Under the pieces are notes generated by a model, which did no database searches, was not told where the DNA came from, and saw only the letters and a list, made by a program, of their open reading frames with translations. This document shows positions 8,457 to 18,390 of a stretch of 64,000 bases of DNA, one piece after another; position 1 is the first letter of the stretch, and every line of letters begins with the position of its first letter. This DNA is from Marinicella litoralis (GTDB lineage: Bacteria > Pseudomonadota > Gammaproteobacteria > Xanthomonadales > Marinicellaceae): assembly GCF_002591915.1 (NCBI RefSeq), contig NZ_NIHB01000002.1, positions 792,886 to 856,885 on the forward strand, given 5' to 3'. The position numbers and the translations under genes were made by a program.

Positions 8457-11285
8457 TTAGAACTTAATGGTTGCTCTGACATAACCAAACTGTCCTTCAC
8501 CATCGTAATTTGATGGATCATAACCATTCAATGAACAGCTGAAACAGGTTGGTGGTCTCTTGTCAGTGATGTTGTTCACACCCGCTTCGAACTGAATGCT
8601 GTTCCACTCAGGGAATATCACCTGTAAATCATGGTAAGTGGTACCACCTAAATTATTGGTTCCTGCGGCTTCATCACTACACAAACCTTGGCCAATTAAA
8701 AAGCCAGCGCAGGTTTCAGTTAAGCCATTGATATGGCGAGTACCCCAAGTCACTTTCCAATCACGGTAGTTAACTGTGGTGTAAAGGTTTGAGTTCCAAT
8801 CAGGAATACCAGAATCACTGGCTTCAATACCATCTAAATCACGACCATCTTCAGTGAATTCATTAACAAATGAATTGTTCCAAGAAGCTTGTAAATACCC
8901 CCAGTCAAACTGTGGTGATGTCCAGTTAACATTAAAATCAACACCAGAAGTTTCAATTGAGCCGATGTTGGTCAATTGGTTGCTGAAGTTTTCAATGTTT
9001 CCAAATGAATCACGGCTGAAGTTAGAACACAACGGACTGGCCGCATTGGCTGCACAACTGTCTAAAATAAATTGCGCATCAACCGCCTGTATAGCACCAT
9101 CAATTTCAATGTCATAGTACGTCACTTCAAAATCCAAACTGCTGGACCAACTTCGGTCATCAGCCCATGATGGCGAATAAACAAAACCCAAGGTTAATGT
9201 TTCTGCTTCCTCAGGTGACAAATTTGGGTTGCCGCCTGTCAAAGTTGAAATTTGTGGGTTCAATTGCTCATAGTCACTTGGCACACCGGCACAACCTGGC
9301 AAACCTGGTCCACCAAAGTTACATGGGTCATTCAATTGGGCATCAAAGCGTGCTTGCGTACCGAACAACTCACCGATGGAGGGCGCTCTTAAACCTTCGG
9401 CAAAACTACCTCTGAACATCAGGTTTGAATTTGGCATGTATTTAAAACCAAATTTACCCGTGGTATCTGAACCCGATGTGCTGTAATCAGAACTTCTGAA
9501 TGCCAAAGAAAAATCCAATAACTCAGCAAACGGTTGGTCAGCCAATACCGGAATTAAAAACTCAGCATAGAATTCGTCAACACTGAATTCACCAGAAGTT
9601 GGGCTGGCTGGTACACCATTACTTTCACCAGCAACAACAATGGCATCAGGTTGGAAGAAACCAGACTTTCTGCGGTATTCATAACCAACAGCTACAGACA
9701 ATGGGCCGGCAGGCAACTCAAACAAGTCACCACTGATGTTAGCGGAGAAGTCGGTCAGTTCCTGCTCTGAATTATCAGATTGTACAAATGAAATGTAGTT
9801 CAACATCTCAGGTGTAATGGTTCCTGAACCGTCACCTTGGCCACCAAAAATATTCAATGGCACACAACCTGGTGTGTTGTTACAAACATCAACTGGACCC
9901 AAAGCAGTGGCAATTCTGGCGATGTTTAAAGCACCTGTTTTGCGTTGCGATGCTTGGTTTTTACCATAAACACCACTGACATCCCAAAACCAACTGCGAT
10001 CAGCTGCATTGAAAGAACCTTCCAAACCAGTTGAAAAATAGGTGGTGTCGACATTTTGATTAAAGACACGAGGTCCTGCTTCTAATGGTCTTCTACCTAT
10101 GAAACCAAAACCGTCTTCAAATACATTGACGCCAAATGGATTATACGGATTTGATGCATCAATAACGATGTTATCCGCGATTGCACCGGCTTCAGCAAAT
10201 GGACCAATAAAGATAGGCTCAGGTGCTGCTTGGTTGGTTGATTTTCTGTTGTTATAGACACCTTTGACAAACCATGTAATGTTGTCGGTTAATTCCACAG
10301 TAACTTGGCCAAATATATTGGACCGTTCTGAGGGTGTGACGTAATAATTGTAAGGTGCAAAATTAAACCGATCACCATTATCCCAGGTATTATAATCATC
10401 CCCATTACACGGCGAGGTAGGGTCATAATTAATCGGACCAATGACACCTGCATTTAACGTACAGTCAATTTCAGTACCATTGATGTCATTCAATAAAAAT
10501 CGTCCTTGTGGTGTTCCAGAACTACCACGAGTCACGCCCGTGAAAGGCACTGGAAATTGAGACAAAAATCGATCTGCAGCTGAAACTTCCTGCTGATCGG
10601 TATAACCTACATTGAACAACATATTCATTTTATCTGTTTGGTTACCAAAGGTCAGGTCAATACTGCCTGTTTCCCCATCACCTTCATCAAACGCACCTAA
10701 ATAAACGCGAGCTTCAACACCTTGCATCGATTTCTTGGTAATAATGTTAACCACACCAGCAATGGCATCCGCACCATAAATTGAAGAAGCGCCATCTTTT
10801 AAGATATCAATTCGCTCAATGATACCAACGGGAATGGTATTTAGATCAACTGCATTACTTACACCAGAGCCTGAACTTCCAGCCACCCAACGCAAACCAT
10901 CAACCAAAACCAGTACCCTGCCCGGATCTAAATGACGCATGTCAATTTGTGTTGATCCTGCACCAATACCACCACCGTTGGCTGGAAAACCGAAGTTGCC
11001 ACTCGAATTAAACCGAGTGTTCAGTGCCGAGCCTGATTGTGTCAGTTGTTGTAAGATATCGCCCACTGATGTCAAACCTGAACGATCAATGTCTTCACGA
11101 GTCAAAGTTTGAGTGGGTTCAATGCCTTCGATTTGTGACTGTCTGATTCGCGATCCGGTGACTTGCACTTTCCCTAACTCTTCTACTGAGTCATCCTGTG
11201 CATACACCATGGGTGTCGTGAATACACAAGCTGCAGACAGGCACAAAGCCCGATACAACTTGTTTTGGTTGATTTTATTTTTCAT
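8457..11285 (-). CDS. TonB-dependent outer membrane receptor
   Basis: 942 residues. A signal peptide ends VYAQDD near residue 30, followed by a plug domain with VTGSRI, a LVDGLRW strand, [12 protein letters not shown], and [22 protein letters not shown], the classic end of the plug. A large beta-barrel follows, ending in the aromatic residue of YVRATIKF expected for outer-membrane insertion. Several close cysteine pairs lie in predicted outer loops ([43 protein letters not shown]). The substrate cannot be deduced. The gene separates trpE (240 bp upstream) from trpG and has its own terminator. The ribosome-binding sequence GAGGG precedes the ATG. Confidence 0.93.
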   Translation of the reverse strand: MKNKINQNKLYRALCLSAACVFTTPMVYAQDDSVEELGKVQVTGSRIRQSQIEGIEPTQTLTREDIDRSGLTSVGDILQQLTQSGSALNTRFNSSGNFGFPANGGGIGAGSTQIDMRHLDPGRVLVLVDGLRWVAGSSGSGVSNAVDLNTIPVGIIERIDILKDGASSIYGADAIAGVVNIITKKSMQGVEARVYLGAFDEGDGETGSIDLTFGNQTDKMNMLFNVGYTDQQEVSAADRFLSQFPVPFTGVTRGSSGTPQGRFLLNDINGTEIDCTLNAGVIGPINYDPTSPCNGDDYNTWDNGDRFNFAPYNYYVTPSERSNIFGQVTVELTDNITWFVKGVYNNRKSTNQAAPEPIFIGPFAEAGAIADNIVIDASNPYNPFGVNVFEDGFGFIGRRPLEAGPRVFNQNVDTTYFSTGLEGSFNAADRSWFWDVSGVYGKNQASQRKTGALNIARIATALGPVDVCNNTPGCVPLNIFGGQGDGSGTITPEMLNYISFVQSDNSEQELTDFSANISGDLFELPAGPLSVAVGYEYRRKSGFFQPDAIVVAGESNGVPASPTSGEFSVDEFYAEFLIPVLADQPFAELLDFSLAFRSSDYSTSGSDTTGKFGFKYMPNSNLMFRGSFAEGLRAPSIGELFGTQARFDAQLNDPCNFGGPGLPGCAGVPSDYEQLNPQISTLTGGNPNLSPEEAETLTLGFVYSPSWADDRSWSSSLDFEVTYYDIEIDGAIQAVDAQFILDSCAANAASPLCSNFSRDSFGNIENFSNQLTNIGSIETSGVDFNVNWTSPQFDWGYLQASWNNSFVNEFTEDGRDLDGIEASDSGIPDWNSNLYTTVNYRDWKVTWGTRHINGLTETCAGFLIGQGLCSDEAAGTNNLGGTTYHDLQVIFPEWNSIQFEAGVNNITDKRPPTCFSCSLNGYDPSNYDGEGQFGYVRATIKF

Positions 11286-11388
11286 AAATTTACCCTCGAA
11301 ATAATTTAGTTTTGGAACATTTTAAGTTTGTACTTAGAATACTGCGCATCTTTGGACGCATGTAAACATCTACAGTTACAACAAAATC

Positions 11389-11423
11389 ATATTTTCAATG
11401 TAACTATAGAGCTTTGAAAATAT
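11389..11423. repeat. Perfect 10-bp inverted repeat upstream of the receptor gene
   Basis: ATATTTTCAA (11389-11398) and TTGAAAATAT (11414-11423) are exact inverted copies separated by 15 bp, 104-138 bp before the receptor start. There is no T-run suggesting a terminator. It could be an operator or a leader hairpin. Confidence 0.5.
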
Positions 11424-11469
11424 AGGTGAATTGGAACAATTAAGCAACGCAAATTTTGAGTAAATTTTT

Positions 11470-11487
11470 GTACTAACTTTATAGTAC
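11470..11487. repeat. Short inverted repeat between trpE and the receptor gene
   Basis: GTACTA and TAGTAC flank 6 bp (ACTTTA), about 40 bp after the trpE stop and 185 bp before the receptor ATG. It may be a regulator site. As a hairpin it is weak and is not followed by a T-run on either strand. Confidence 0.35.
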
Positions 11488-11525
11488 ATCAAGAATTAAT
11501 GATAGATTCTCTGATATTTTAGCGT

Positions 11526-13001
11526 TTAAAGTCCTTTGGTGGCCTGCTCAACCGCCCTAAAAACGGCTTTGGATTTATTCATGATTTCTTGCCATTCGTT
11601 TTCCGCCGTACTGTCTGCAACAATCCCTGCGCCAGCCTGCACATGTAATTCTTGGTCTTTGATAACAGCTGTTCTGATGGCAATGGCCATATCCATGTCG
11701 CCATGCCAACCCCAATACCCTACCGCTCCAGCATAAACATTTCTTTTAACCTTTTCCAGCTCTGCAATGACTTCCATGGCACGCACTTTTGCCGCGCCTG
11801 ACAACGTACCGGCAGGAAACACCGCTTTGATGATGTCTGCATTGGATTTACCTGTTTTTAATTGACCCCGAATTTCCGACACAATGTGCATCACATGCGA
11901 ATAATGTTCTATGATCATTTTGTCTTTGAGAACAACTGATCCAATTTCAGCAATTCGTCCAATGTCATTGCGACCCAGGTCTATCAACATCAAATGTTCA
12001 GCAATTTCTTTTGGATCGTTCAATAAATCAATTTCCAGCGCCCTGTCTTCCTCTGCCGTTTTACCCCTCGGTCGAGTCCCTGCAATGGGACGCAGCGTGA
12101 CCTCATCGCCGATCCGTCTGACCAGAACTTCAGGTGATGAACCCACCACTTGATAATCACCAAAATCGATAAAATACATATAGGGACTTGGGTTCGATGC
12201 CCGCAAAGCTCGATACACATCCAATGGTCGGGCATTGAATTTGGTTGATATGCGTTGAGACAGAACCACTTGCATGATGTCACCGGATTCAATATAGGAT
12301 TTACATTGGTCAACGGCTACGTTGAATTCACCTTGGGTGAAGCCGGTTTTAAAATCAGTGGTGTCTATACTGTCTTGGTTGATCAATTCTGCATATCCAG
12401 TGGTTCCAGATCGCAGGCGATGGGTTAAGTCCTCTAATCTTTTTTTGCCTTTTTCATAAGCCAGTTCTTCATGGGGATTGACATGAACCATCAACCAAAC
12501 TTTACCTGCTAAATTATCAAATACTGCAATGTCTTCTGCCAACATCATATTCACATCTGGAATGTGCAATCGATCTTCTGGTGCCAACCCAATTAATTTA
12601 GGCTCAATTTGTTCAATGATTTCATATCCAAAATAACCCACCAGTCCACCGTTGAATCCGGGCAACTCTTCAATTTCAGGAACTGAATAACGGGCTTTGA
12701 TGGTTTCTACCTGCTGCAACACATCCTCAACCTCATATTCATCGACCAATGTATCGTAGGCAAACTCTTGAAATTTACGACCATGTACCTGAAACCTGAA
12801 ATTAGCTGACAGTCCAATGATGGAGTAGCGCCCCCATCGAGCCCCTCCTTCAACCGACTCCAACAGGAAGGTGTGCTTACCATTAGCCAATTTAAGCCAA
12901 GCACTCAATGGGGTGTCTAAATCTGCAGATATACATCGGTACAATGGTATGCGGTTGTGGCCGGCTGCAGCCATTTGCTTAAACTGTTCTTGGTTCATCA
13001 T
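11526..13001 (-). CDS. trpE: Anthranilate synthase component I
   Basis: 491 residues from the ATG at 13001. An open frame continues 52 codons upstream but is unlike any TrpE. The enzyme converts chorismate to anthranilate using ammonia from TrpG. The chorismate-binding C-terminal domain shows GSSPEVLVRR, PIAGTRPRGK, DLGRNDIGR, FPAGTLSGAAKVRAM and GAVGYWG. The N-terminal domain carries the LLES motif (TFLLESVEGGARWGRYS) that forms the tryptophan feedback site in the family, so allosteric inhibition is expected. It is separated from trpGDC by a receptor gene. No Trp-codon-rich leader peptide was found in the 189 bp upstream. Confidence 0.95.
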   Translation of the reverse strand: MMNQEQFKQMAAAGHNRIPLYRCISADLDTPLSAWLKLANGKHTFLLESVEGGARWGRYSIIGLSANFRFQVHGRKFQEFAYDTLVDEYEVEDVLQQVETIKARYSVPEIEELPGFNGGLVGYFGYEIIEQIEPKLIGLAPEDRLHIPDVNMMLAEDIAVFDNLAGKVWLMVHVNPHEELAYEKGKKRLEDLTHRLRSGTTGYAELINQDSIDTTDFKTGFTQGEFNVAVDQCKSYIESGDIMQVVLSQRISTKFNARPLDVYRALRASNPSPYMYFIDFGDYQVVGSSPEVLVRRIGDEVTLRPIAGTRPRGKTAEEDRALEIDLLNDPKEIAEHLMLIDLGRNDIGRIAEIGSVVLKDKMIIEHYSHVMHIVSEIRGQLKTGKSNADIIKAVFPAGTLSGAAKVRAMEVIAELEKVKRNVYAGAVGYWGWHGDMDMAIAIRTAVIKDQELHVQAGAGIVADSTAENEWQEIMNKSKAVFRAVEQATKGL

Positions 13002-13190
13002 GGGGTTTTTTATCACTTCAATTTGAAGCTGTAGTTTACAACCTTGAATTCCCACTGCAAACCTAAAATTTGTTTCAATTGATGATGAAATACATTCAAT
13101 GCATACATTGGCCGAAGATTTTAATAGGCAAGTCTCACTTCTCAAGCTGCAAATCACGTAAAATGTGAAACAAAATAGACTTGACCCTTT

Positions 13191-14435
13191 ATGAGATTAA
13201 AATACCTGTTCACCCTACTGTTATTCCTGATGAGCCATTTGGCATTGGCTGATTTACTTTGCAAATTCACCTCCCCTGACCTTGATTCAGAAAAATTTGA
13301 GCACCATTGGATTTTTAATGACAAGACATTGATTTGTGACAAACCATTAATCAACTTAATTAAAAATCAGTTCGAAACCCATCCATTCAGTGAATTGATG
13401 GTCATTCGGGGCAATACCGCTGAAATTGATCCAGCTGAATTTATGGCTATAGATCACAGCGCAGGTTATAGTTTGGTACTAAAGCGCATACCCAACCCCA
13501 AACAAACTGATAAGCACTTAACTTACATTCCATTGACTCATTTTCAATCCATTGATTCATTCAACACAACCGTTAAAAGCGGAAGCCCGAATGTACTACA
13601 GCTGGTCAACCTTGTAGATGCCGATCGGTGGCTCGCTGACATTGTTACTTTAAGTGGGTGGTCAAGACGCACCGGAGAAACTGGAAATGATTCGGCGGCC
13701 AATTGGATAGCCGCTCAATTCAAGCTGATGAATTTGCAAGTCAGTCAACCAAGTTTTCAAGTGGGACAAAACACCACCCAAAACATCATGGGCATACAAT
13801 TGGGGCAAACTCGACCTGACGACTGGTACTTGGTCGGTGGCCACATGGATTCGGTGCCCACTGGCAATGCGCCCGGTGCGGTTGACAATGCCAGTGGTTG
13901 TGCTGCTGTGATTGAAATGGCAAGAGTTTTGAGTCAATTCAAATTTGCAGGCACCTTGATTTTCATATGTTATTCAGGTGAGGAACAAGGCTTGATTGGC
14001 AGTGAATTCCATGCTGACACGCTGATCAATGAGGGCAATGACAGTAAAATCAAACTGGCTCTGACTCTTGACATGGTTGGCTATACCAGCAACAGCAAAC
14101 ATCAATTACTGATCGAGTCATCCGCCACTTACCAAAACTTGATGAATGAAATGGCGCAAAATGCAGCCATTTATGCACCTGGCTTAACGGTGCTGACCAC
14201 CACCAATTATTTTGGCTCAGACCATGTTTCATATATAAACAATGGCATGCCAGGCCTTTTATCAATTGATGTGGATTGGGGTGTCTACCCTGATTATCAT
14301 CAAAATACCGATTTACCAGAAAACATTAATCTCACCCAAGGTGAATACATCATCAAAACCAATCTGGCCACAATCGCAGACAATGCTACGGTCATCGGTT
14401 TATCAGACGTGATATTTGCCAGCGGATTTGAATAA
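13191..14435 (+). CDS. Secreted M28-family zinc aminopeptidase
   Basis: 414 residues with a clear signal peptide (1-20, ending ALA). The co-catalytic zinc site of family M28 is complete: H218 and D220 in GGHMDS, the bridging D232 in VDNASG, the general base pair E264-E265 in GEEQG, D294 in LDMVGY and H345 in GSDHVSY. Members release N-terminal residues from peptides outside the cytoplasm. The N-terminal ~120 residues are a separate, unassigned region. The protein ends SDVIFASGFE, a tail also seen in modified form on the FG-GAP protein at 57.9 kb (see findings). It is divergent from trpE. Confidence 0.92.
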   Translation: MRLKYLFTLLLFLMSHLALADLLCKFTSPDLDSEKFEHHWIFNDKTLICDKPLINLIKNQFETHPFSELMVIRGNTAEIDPAEFMAIDHSAGYSLVLKRIPNPKQTDKHLTYIPLTHFQSIDSFNTTVKSGSPNVLQLVNLVDADRWLADIVTLSGWSRRTGETGNDSAANWIAAQFKLMNLQVSQPSFQVGQNTTQNIMGIQLGQTRPDDWYLVGGHMDSVPTGNAPGAVDNASGCAAVIEMARVLSQFKFAGTLIFICYSGEEQGLIGSEFHADTLINEGNDSKIKLALTLDMVGYTSNSKHQLLIESSATYQNLMNEMAQNAAIYAPGLTVLTTTNYFGSDHVSYINNGMPGLLSIDVDWGVYPDYHQNTDLPENINLTQGEYIIKTNLATIADNATVIGLSDVIFASGFE

Positions 14436-14436
14436 A

Positions 14437-15111
14437 TCAATCGGCATAATCATATTCACCACCTTTGGCCAAAGCTTTGGTGTAAGCCGGTCGTGCTTGA
14501 AAAGACTTAACAAACTTAACGATATGCGGGTGTGATTCTTTGGTGATGCCCCCTTTCGCCACACTGGCCTCTAATGGAAATGACATTTGGATGTCGGCCC
14601 CAGTGATGCTGTCGCCAGCAAAGTACTCATTGGCCGCCAAATGATCTTCCACATATTGAAAATGAGTTTTTAAATTGGGCGTCACAAATGATGACAAGAC
14701 CTTATTGGCAATACCGTGAGCGATGGGTTTCACAAAAAAAGGCATTTTGCTGCTTTTTACTTTATCAAAGACAATTTTCAATAACATCGGCGACATCAGT
14801 GAACCTTCTGCATAATGTAACCAATACATATATGGCTGATATTTTTTACTGTTGCGTCTTGGCACCCACTCACCTTTGCCGTATTTATGCCCTAAAAAAT
14901 CGATGATTGCACCCGATTCTGCCAACACCTGATCACCATCTGTGACCACCGGCGATTTACCCAGAGGATGAACGGCCTTCAATTCATCTGGCGCCAGCAT
15001 GGTTTCTGCATTTCTTGCATAAAATTTAATTTCATACTCAACCCCCAATTCTTCTAAAAGCCATAGGATGCGTTGTGAGCGGGAGTTGTTTAAATGGTGA
15101 ACTGTAAGCAT
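14437..15111 (-). CDS. Glutathione S-transferase family protein
   Basis: 224 residues. The N-terminal thioredoxin-like domain opens MLTVHHLNNSRSQRILWLLEE, where the Ser of NNSRS is the probable glutathione-activating residue, and continues to the cis-Pro region KSPVV and the gamma-glutamyl-binding ESGAIIDFL. The all-helical C-terminal domain holds the GADIQMSFPL motif (N-capping box). This resembles the bacterial GST3-like/theta-type proteins used in detoxification. The substrate is unknown. Its stop faces that of the M28 peptidase with one base between them. It is probably a single-gene unit, as 114 bp separate it from the oxidoreductase upstream. Confidence 0.9.
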   Translation of the reverse strand: MLTVHHLNNSRSQRILWLLEELGVEYEIKFYARNAETMLAPDELKAVHPLGKSPVVTDGDQVLAESGAIIDFLGHKYGKGEWVPRRNSKKYQPYMYWLHYAEGSLMSPMLLKIVFDKVKSSKMPFFVKPIAHGIANKVLSSFVTPNLKTHFQYVEDHLAANEYFAGDSITGADIQMSFPLEASVAKGGITKESHPHIVKFVKSFQARPAYTKALAKGGEYDYAD

Positions 15112-15225
15112 ATTGATCGCGGTGTTTGGAAAACTTTACATTTTAGCATCAATACAACTCAGGTTCGACTTGTGTCGGTTTCAGCCGAGTTGCTCATAAG
15201 CCCGAAAGCAATGGTTTTAAGCCTC

Positions 15226-16209
15226 TTAATCTTTGACCACAATGACTTTGCCATTGCGTTTGCCTGAAGCCGCTGCTGCCACTGCCTGTTTGATGTCTTT
15301 AACTGGATAGGTGGCGTGTACAGGTGCTGATAATTTGCCTTCTGCAATTAATCCAATCAATGAAGCATACAAGGCTTGCTGTTTCTCAGGTGTAGACGTC
15401 CTGAACCATTTGGCCAACCAAAAACCGCGCACCGTGATGTCTTTAAAAATGATGACAGTGGGTGGCATCATACAAGCATCACCACTCATGGCGCCATAAT
15501 TAACCAGCGTAGCACCTTCACTCAGCACCGCTCCCAATCGCGCAGTGGCAGCACCGCCAACAGCATCTATACCCAGTTTAATCACCGCCCCACCGGTCGC
15601 AGCCTTCACCTGTTCAACCAATTCATCACCATCTACTAACACCACATCAGCACCCGCAGCCAACAAAGGTTCAATCAATGATTCACGGCGCACCACATTG
15701 ATCGTTTTTAAACCACGTAATTTGGCCAATGTGATCAAATAAGAACCAACCCCTGAGTTGGCTGCGTTTTGAATCACCCAATCACCTGGTTTTAAATCAA
15801 CAAACTCACTTAACAGCAATGAGGCTGTTGGCGGATTGACTGTGATCATAGATAACTGGACTGGATCTACCCCATTGGGCAAGGCAATTAATTTTTCGGC
15901 CTTTGCCACCATATGGGTGGCCCAAGTTCCAATCCCCATTGGCAGCAGTACAGTTTGTCCAATGGCCGGTTCACTCACGCCCTCACCATGTTCAATGACT
16001 CTGGCGACACCCTCATTACCACCTATCGCTGGCAATGGCGGCAATATACCGTAATGCCCAGTTAAAGTAAGTACGTCTGAAGGGTTGATTGGTGCTGCCA
16101 ACATCTCCAACAAAACCTGCCCTTCCGTTAACTGTGGTTTATCAAAGGGCACCGCTTCGATTAAATCTTGAGGAATGGGGCCACGAGATTGGTATTCTGC
16201 TTTCAACAT
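15226..16209 (-). CDS. MDR-family NADPH quinone/enoyl reductase (MECR-like)
   Basis: 327 residues. Medium-chain dehydrogenase/reductase without the zinc-binding cysteines. Seen are the N-terminal GroES-like part (PINPSDVLTLTGHYG, GNEGVARVIEHG), and the Rossmann cofactor loop NAANSGVGSYLITLA. NINPSD/PINPSDxLTLxGxYG is typical of the mitochondrial enoyl-reductase (ETR/MECR) branch, which reduces trans-2-enoyl thioesters, although quinone reductases share the fold. It ends VIVVKD. The neighbours (GST, recG) do not point to a pathway, so the precise substrate stays open. Confidence 0.85.
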   Translation of the reverse strand: MLKAEYQSRGPIPQDLIEAVPFDKPQLTEGQVLLEMLAAPINPSDVLTLTGHYGILPPLPAIGGNEGVARVIEHGEGVSEPAIGQTVLLPMGIGTWATHMVAKAEKLIALPNGVDPVQLSMITVNPPTASLLLSEFVDLKPGDWVIQNAANSGVGSYLITLAKLRGLKTINVVRRESLIEPLLAAGADVVLVDGDELVEQVKAATGGAVIKLGIDAVGGAATARLGAVLSEGATLVNYGAMSGDACMMPPTVIIFKDITVRGFWLAKWFRTSTPEKQQALYASLIGLIAEGKLSAPVHATYPVKDIKQAVAAAASGKRNGKVIVVKD

Positions 16210-16315
16210 GATTTGCTCCGAATGGGGTTGGTATAAAAGCAGGTATTGTACATCAAGATCAGAACACGGTTTTCTGGTGATTTATCAGTCACCACTGAAT
16301 GGCAACAGTGAACGT

Positions 16316-18367
16316 TCAAACCTTGGCCAACTCTTGTGCTTGCCTTTGCCACCGCTGGATAATTTTTTCACAGACATCAGGATTACTTTGCAATAAATCG
16401 GCCGCCATTGACTTGGCTTGTTTGAACAATACAGCATCTTGTTCGGGGTTTGAAAATCGAAATTCCATGCTGCCTTTCTGCCGAGTACCCAAGATTTCCC
16501 CAGGACCTCGCAATTTGAGGTCTTGTCGAGCAATTTTAAAACCATCATTGGTCTCTCGCATGGTGGTTAACCTGACTTGAGCATTCTCACTCAAGGGTGC
16601 TTGATACATCAGCACACAATGGCTTTGGCGATTTCCACGCCCGACTCGTCCCCTTAATTGATGCAATTGAGACAATCCCAAACGCTCAGCATTTTCAATC
16701 ACCATCAAGCTGGCATTGGGTACATCCACCCCGACTTCTATCACTGTGGTGGCAATCAACAATTGAATTTCATTGGCTTTAAAACGATCCATCACTGCCT
16801 GTTTATCATCACTTTTTAAACGACCATGAATCAGCCCCACTTCAAGATCAGGGAACCAATCCTTGAGTTCTTCAAATGTATCTTGAGCGGCTTTGGCCCG
16901 CAGATGTTCCGACTCTTCAATTAAGGTACAAACCCAATAGGCCTGTTCCCCTTTATCACAAGCATGTCGAATGCGTTCAGCCAATTGTGGCATTTTATGG
17001 TTATCCAATAACACCGTGTTGATGACTTTGCGGTTGGGTGGCAATTCATCTATCACCGATATGTCCAGATTGGCATACGCAATCTGCGCCAAAGTCCGCG
17101 GTATCGGGGTGGCCGTCATGATTAAACTGTGCGGGGTGAGGTCATTTGCCTGACCTTTTTGCTTCAACATCAATCTTTGATGTACCCCAAACCTGTGTTG
17201 TTCATCGATGATTACCAAGGCCAAATTCCGATAGATAACATCTGCCTGGAACAAAGCGTGGGTACCAATGATCACATCAGCACTGCTGGCAATCTTCGCC
17301 AACACTTCAGTCCTGATTTTTCCTTTGATCTTACCTGACAAAAAAACCACTTCATGTTCAGGAAAGTAATCTTTCAAGGTCAACAAATGTTGTTCAGCCA
17401 AAATTTCAGTTGGCGCCATCATCACTGCTTGTTTGCCATGAACCAATGCGGCTTGGATGGACAGAGCAGCTACCACCGTTTTACCACTGCCCACATCCCC
17501 CTGGACCAGGCGTTGCATGGGATGATTGCGAGCCAAATCATGGTGTATTTCGTTAACCACCCGATGCTGTGCACCTGTCAATTCAAAGGGCAGTCGACTG
17601 AGCAGCTGCTGTTTTTGCATTTTATTGATGGGCATAAGCGGCGCATTCAGTCGTTCTATGGCAGATCGCGCCTGATGCATGGCCAAAAAATGAGCCAAAA
17701 TTTCTTCAATTTTCAACCTTTGTTGTGCTGGGTGTGTGTGATTCAATAATTTCATCACATCGGCATCTGGCGGTGGTTTGTGGACAAACTTCAGGGCATC
17801 TGACAAGGTCGGCATCTGTTGTGCAGACAACCATTGGGCTGGTAACAATTCATCCAATTTGAACGCACCTTGTTCTAACAAAGTAATGGCTTGGGCTGCG
17901 GCTTTCTGTAACAGCTTTTGTGAAATGCCTTCCGACTTAGGATAAATGGGTGTCAAGGACTGAGCCAAAGCAGGTTGTTCTTCACCCAAGGTAAATTCGG
18001 GATGGATGATCTCCATGCCATACATGCCATGTTTGATTTCACCATAGGCCCGAATCCGCACCCCAGTTTTCATCTTAATTTTTTGCGAGTAATAAAAGTT
18101 AAAAAACTTCAGTTGCATGAATTGGCTGCCATCATCAATTTCGCAGACCAAGATGGGCCTTCTTCCTTGTGTGACATAGGATTTGGTGATTTCCCCTTCG
18201 ACTTGGGCATAACTGAAGCCAGTCAACTTATCGATGGCGGTGATTTTGGTTTTGTCTTCATAACGCAAGGGCAAATGGAACAATAAATCCATGACATCCG
18301 TCAAACCAAATTCTTGCAGTTTAACTGCAGTGGTTTTACCTATGCCTTTGAGTTCAGTCAGCTCCAT
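16316..18367 (-). CDS. recG: ATP-dependent DNA helicase RecG
   Basis: 683 residues (E. coli 693). Remodels stalled replication forks and branch-migrates Holliday junctions. The N-terminal wedge/OB domain (FSYAQVEGEIT and following) binds the junction. The helicase core has Walker A GDVGSGKTVVA, the DEQH box (VIIDEQHRFG), motif III MTATPIPRTLA and the C-terminal motifs TTVIEVGVDVPNA and QLRGRVGR. The RecG-specific tail follows (RQDLKLRGPGEILGTRQ). The ATG at 18367 is followed by MELTELKGIGKTTA, a helix-hairpin-helix-like start. It lies downstream of ridA in the rpoZ-spoT-ridA-recG series. Confidence 0.97.
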   Translation of the reverse strand: MELTELKGIGKTTAVKLQEFGLTDVMDLLFHLPLRYEDKTKITAIDKLTGFSYAQVEGEITKSYVTQGRRPILVCEIDDGSQFMQLKFFNFYYSQKIKMKTGVRIRAYGEIKHGMYGMEIIHPEFTLGEEQPALAQSLTPIYPKSEGISQKLLQKAAAQAITLLEQGAFKLDELLPAQWLSAQQMPTLSDALKFVHKPPPDADVMKLLNHTHPAQQRLKIEEILAHFLAMHQARSAIERLNAPLMPINKMQKQQLLSRLPFELTGAQHRVVNEIHHDLARNHPMQRLVQGDVGSGKTVVAALSIQAALVHGKQAVMMAPTEILAEQHLLTLKDYFPEHEVVFLSGKIKGKIRTEVLAKIASSADVIIGTHALFQADVIYRNLALVIIDEQHRFGVHQRLMLKQKGQANDLTPHSLIMTATPIPRTLAQIAYANLDISVIDELPPNRKVINTVLLDNHKMPQLAERIRHACDKGEQAYWVCTLIEESEHLRAKAAQDTFEELKDWFPDLEVGLIHGRLKSDDKQAVMDRFKANEIQLLIATTVIEVGVDVPNASLMVIENAERLGLSQLHQLRGRVGRGNRQSHCVLMYQAPLSENAQVRLTTMRETNDGFKIARQDLKLRGPGEILGTRQKGSMEFRFSNPEQDAVLFKQAKSMAADLLQSNPDVCEKIIQRWQRQAQELAKV

Positions 18368-18390
18368 GCTAGATGAGTATACTGCGGCAG

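Noticed and set aside
13002..13157. N-terminal extension of TrpE by 52 residues
   Set aside because: The extension has no family resemblance; the ATG at 13001 gives a normal TrpE start (MNQEQFKQMA).
13002..13190. Possible trp attenuator upstream of trpE
   Set aside because: No leader peptide with repeated Trp codons and no competing hairpins were found.
17354..17749. 131-codon plus-strand frame inside recG
   Set aside because: Antisense of the helicase domains; no signal or homology.
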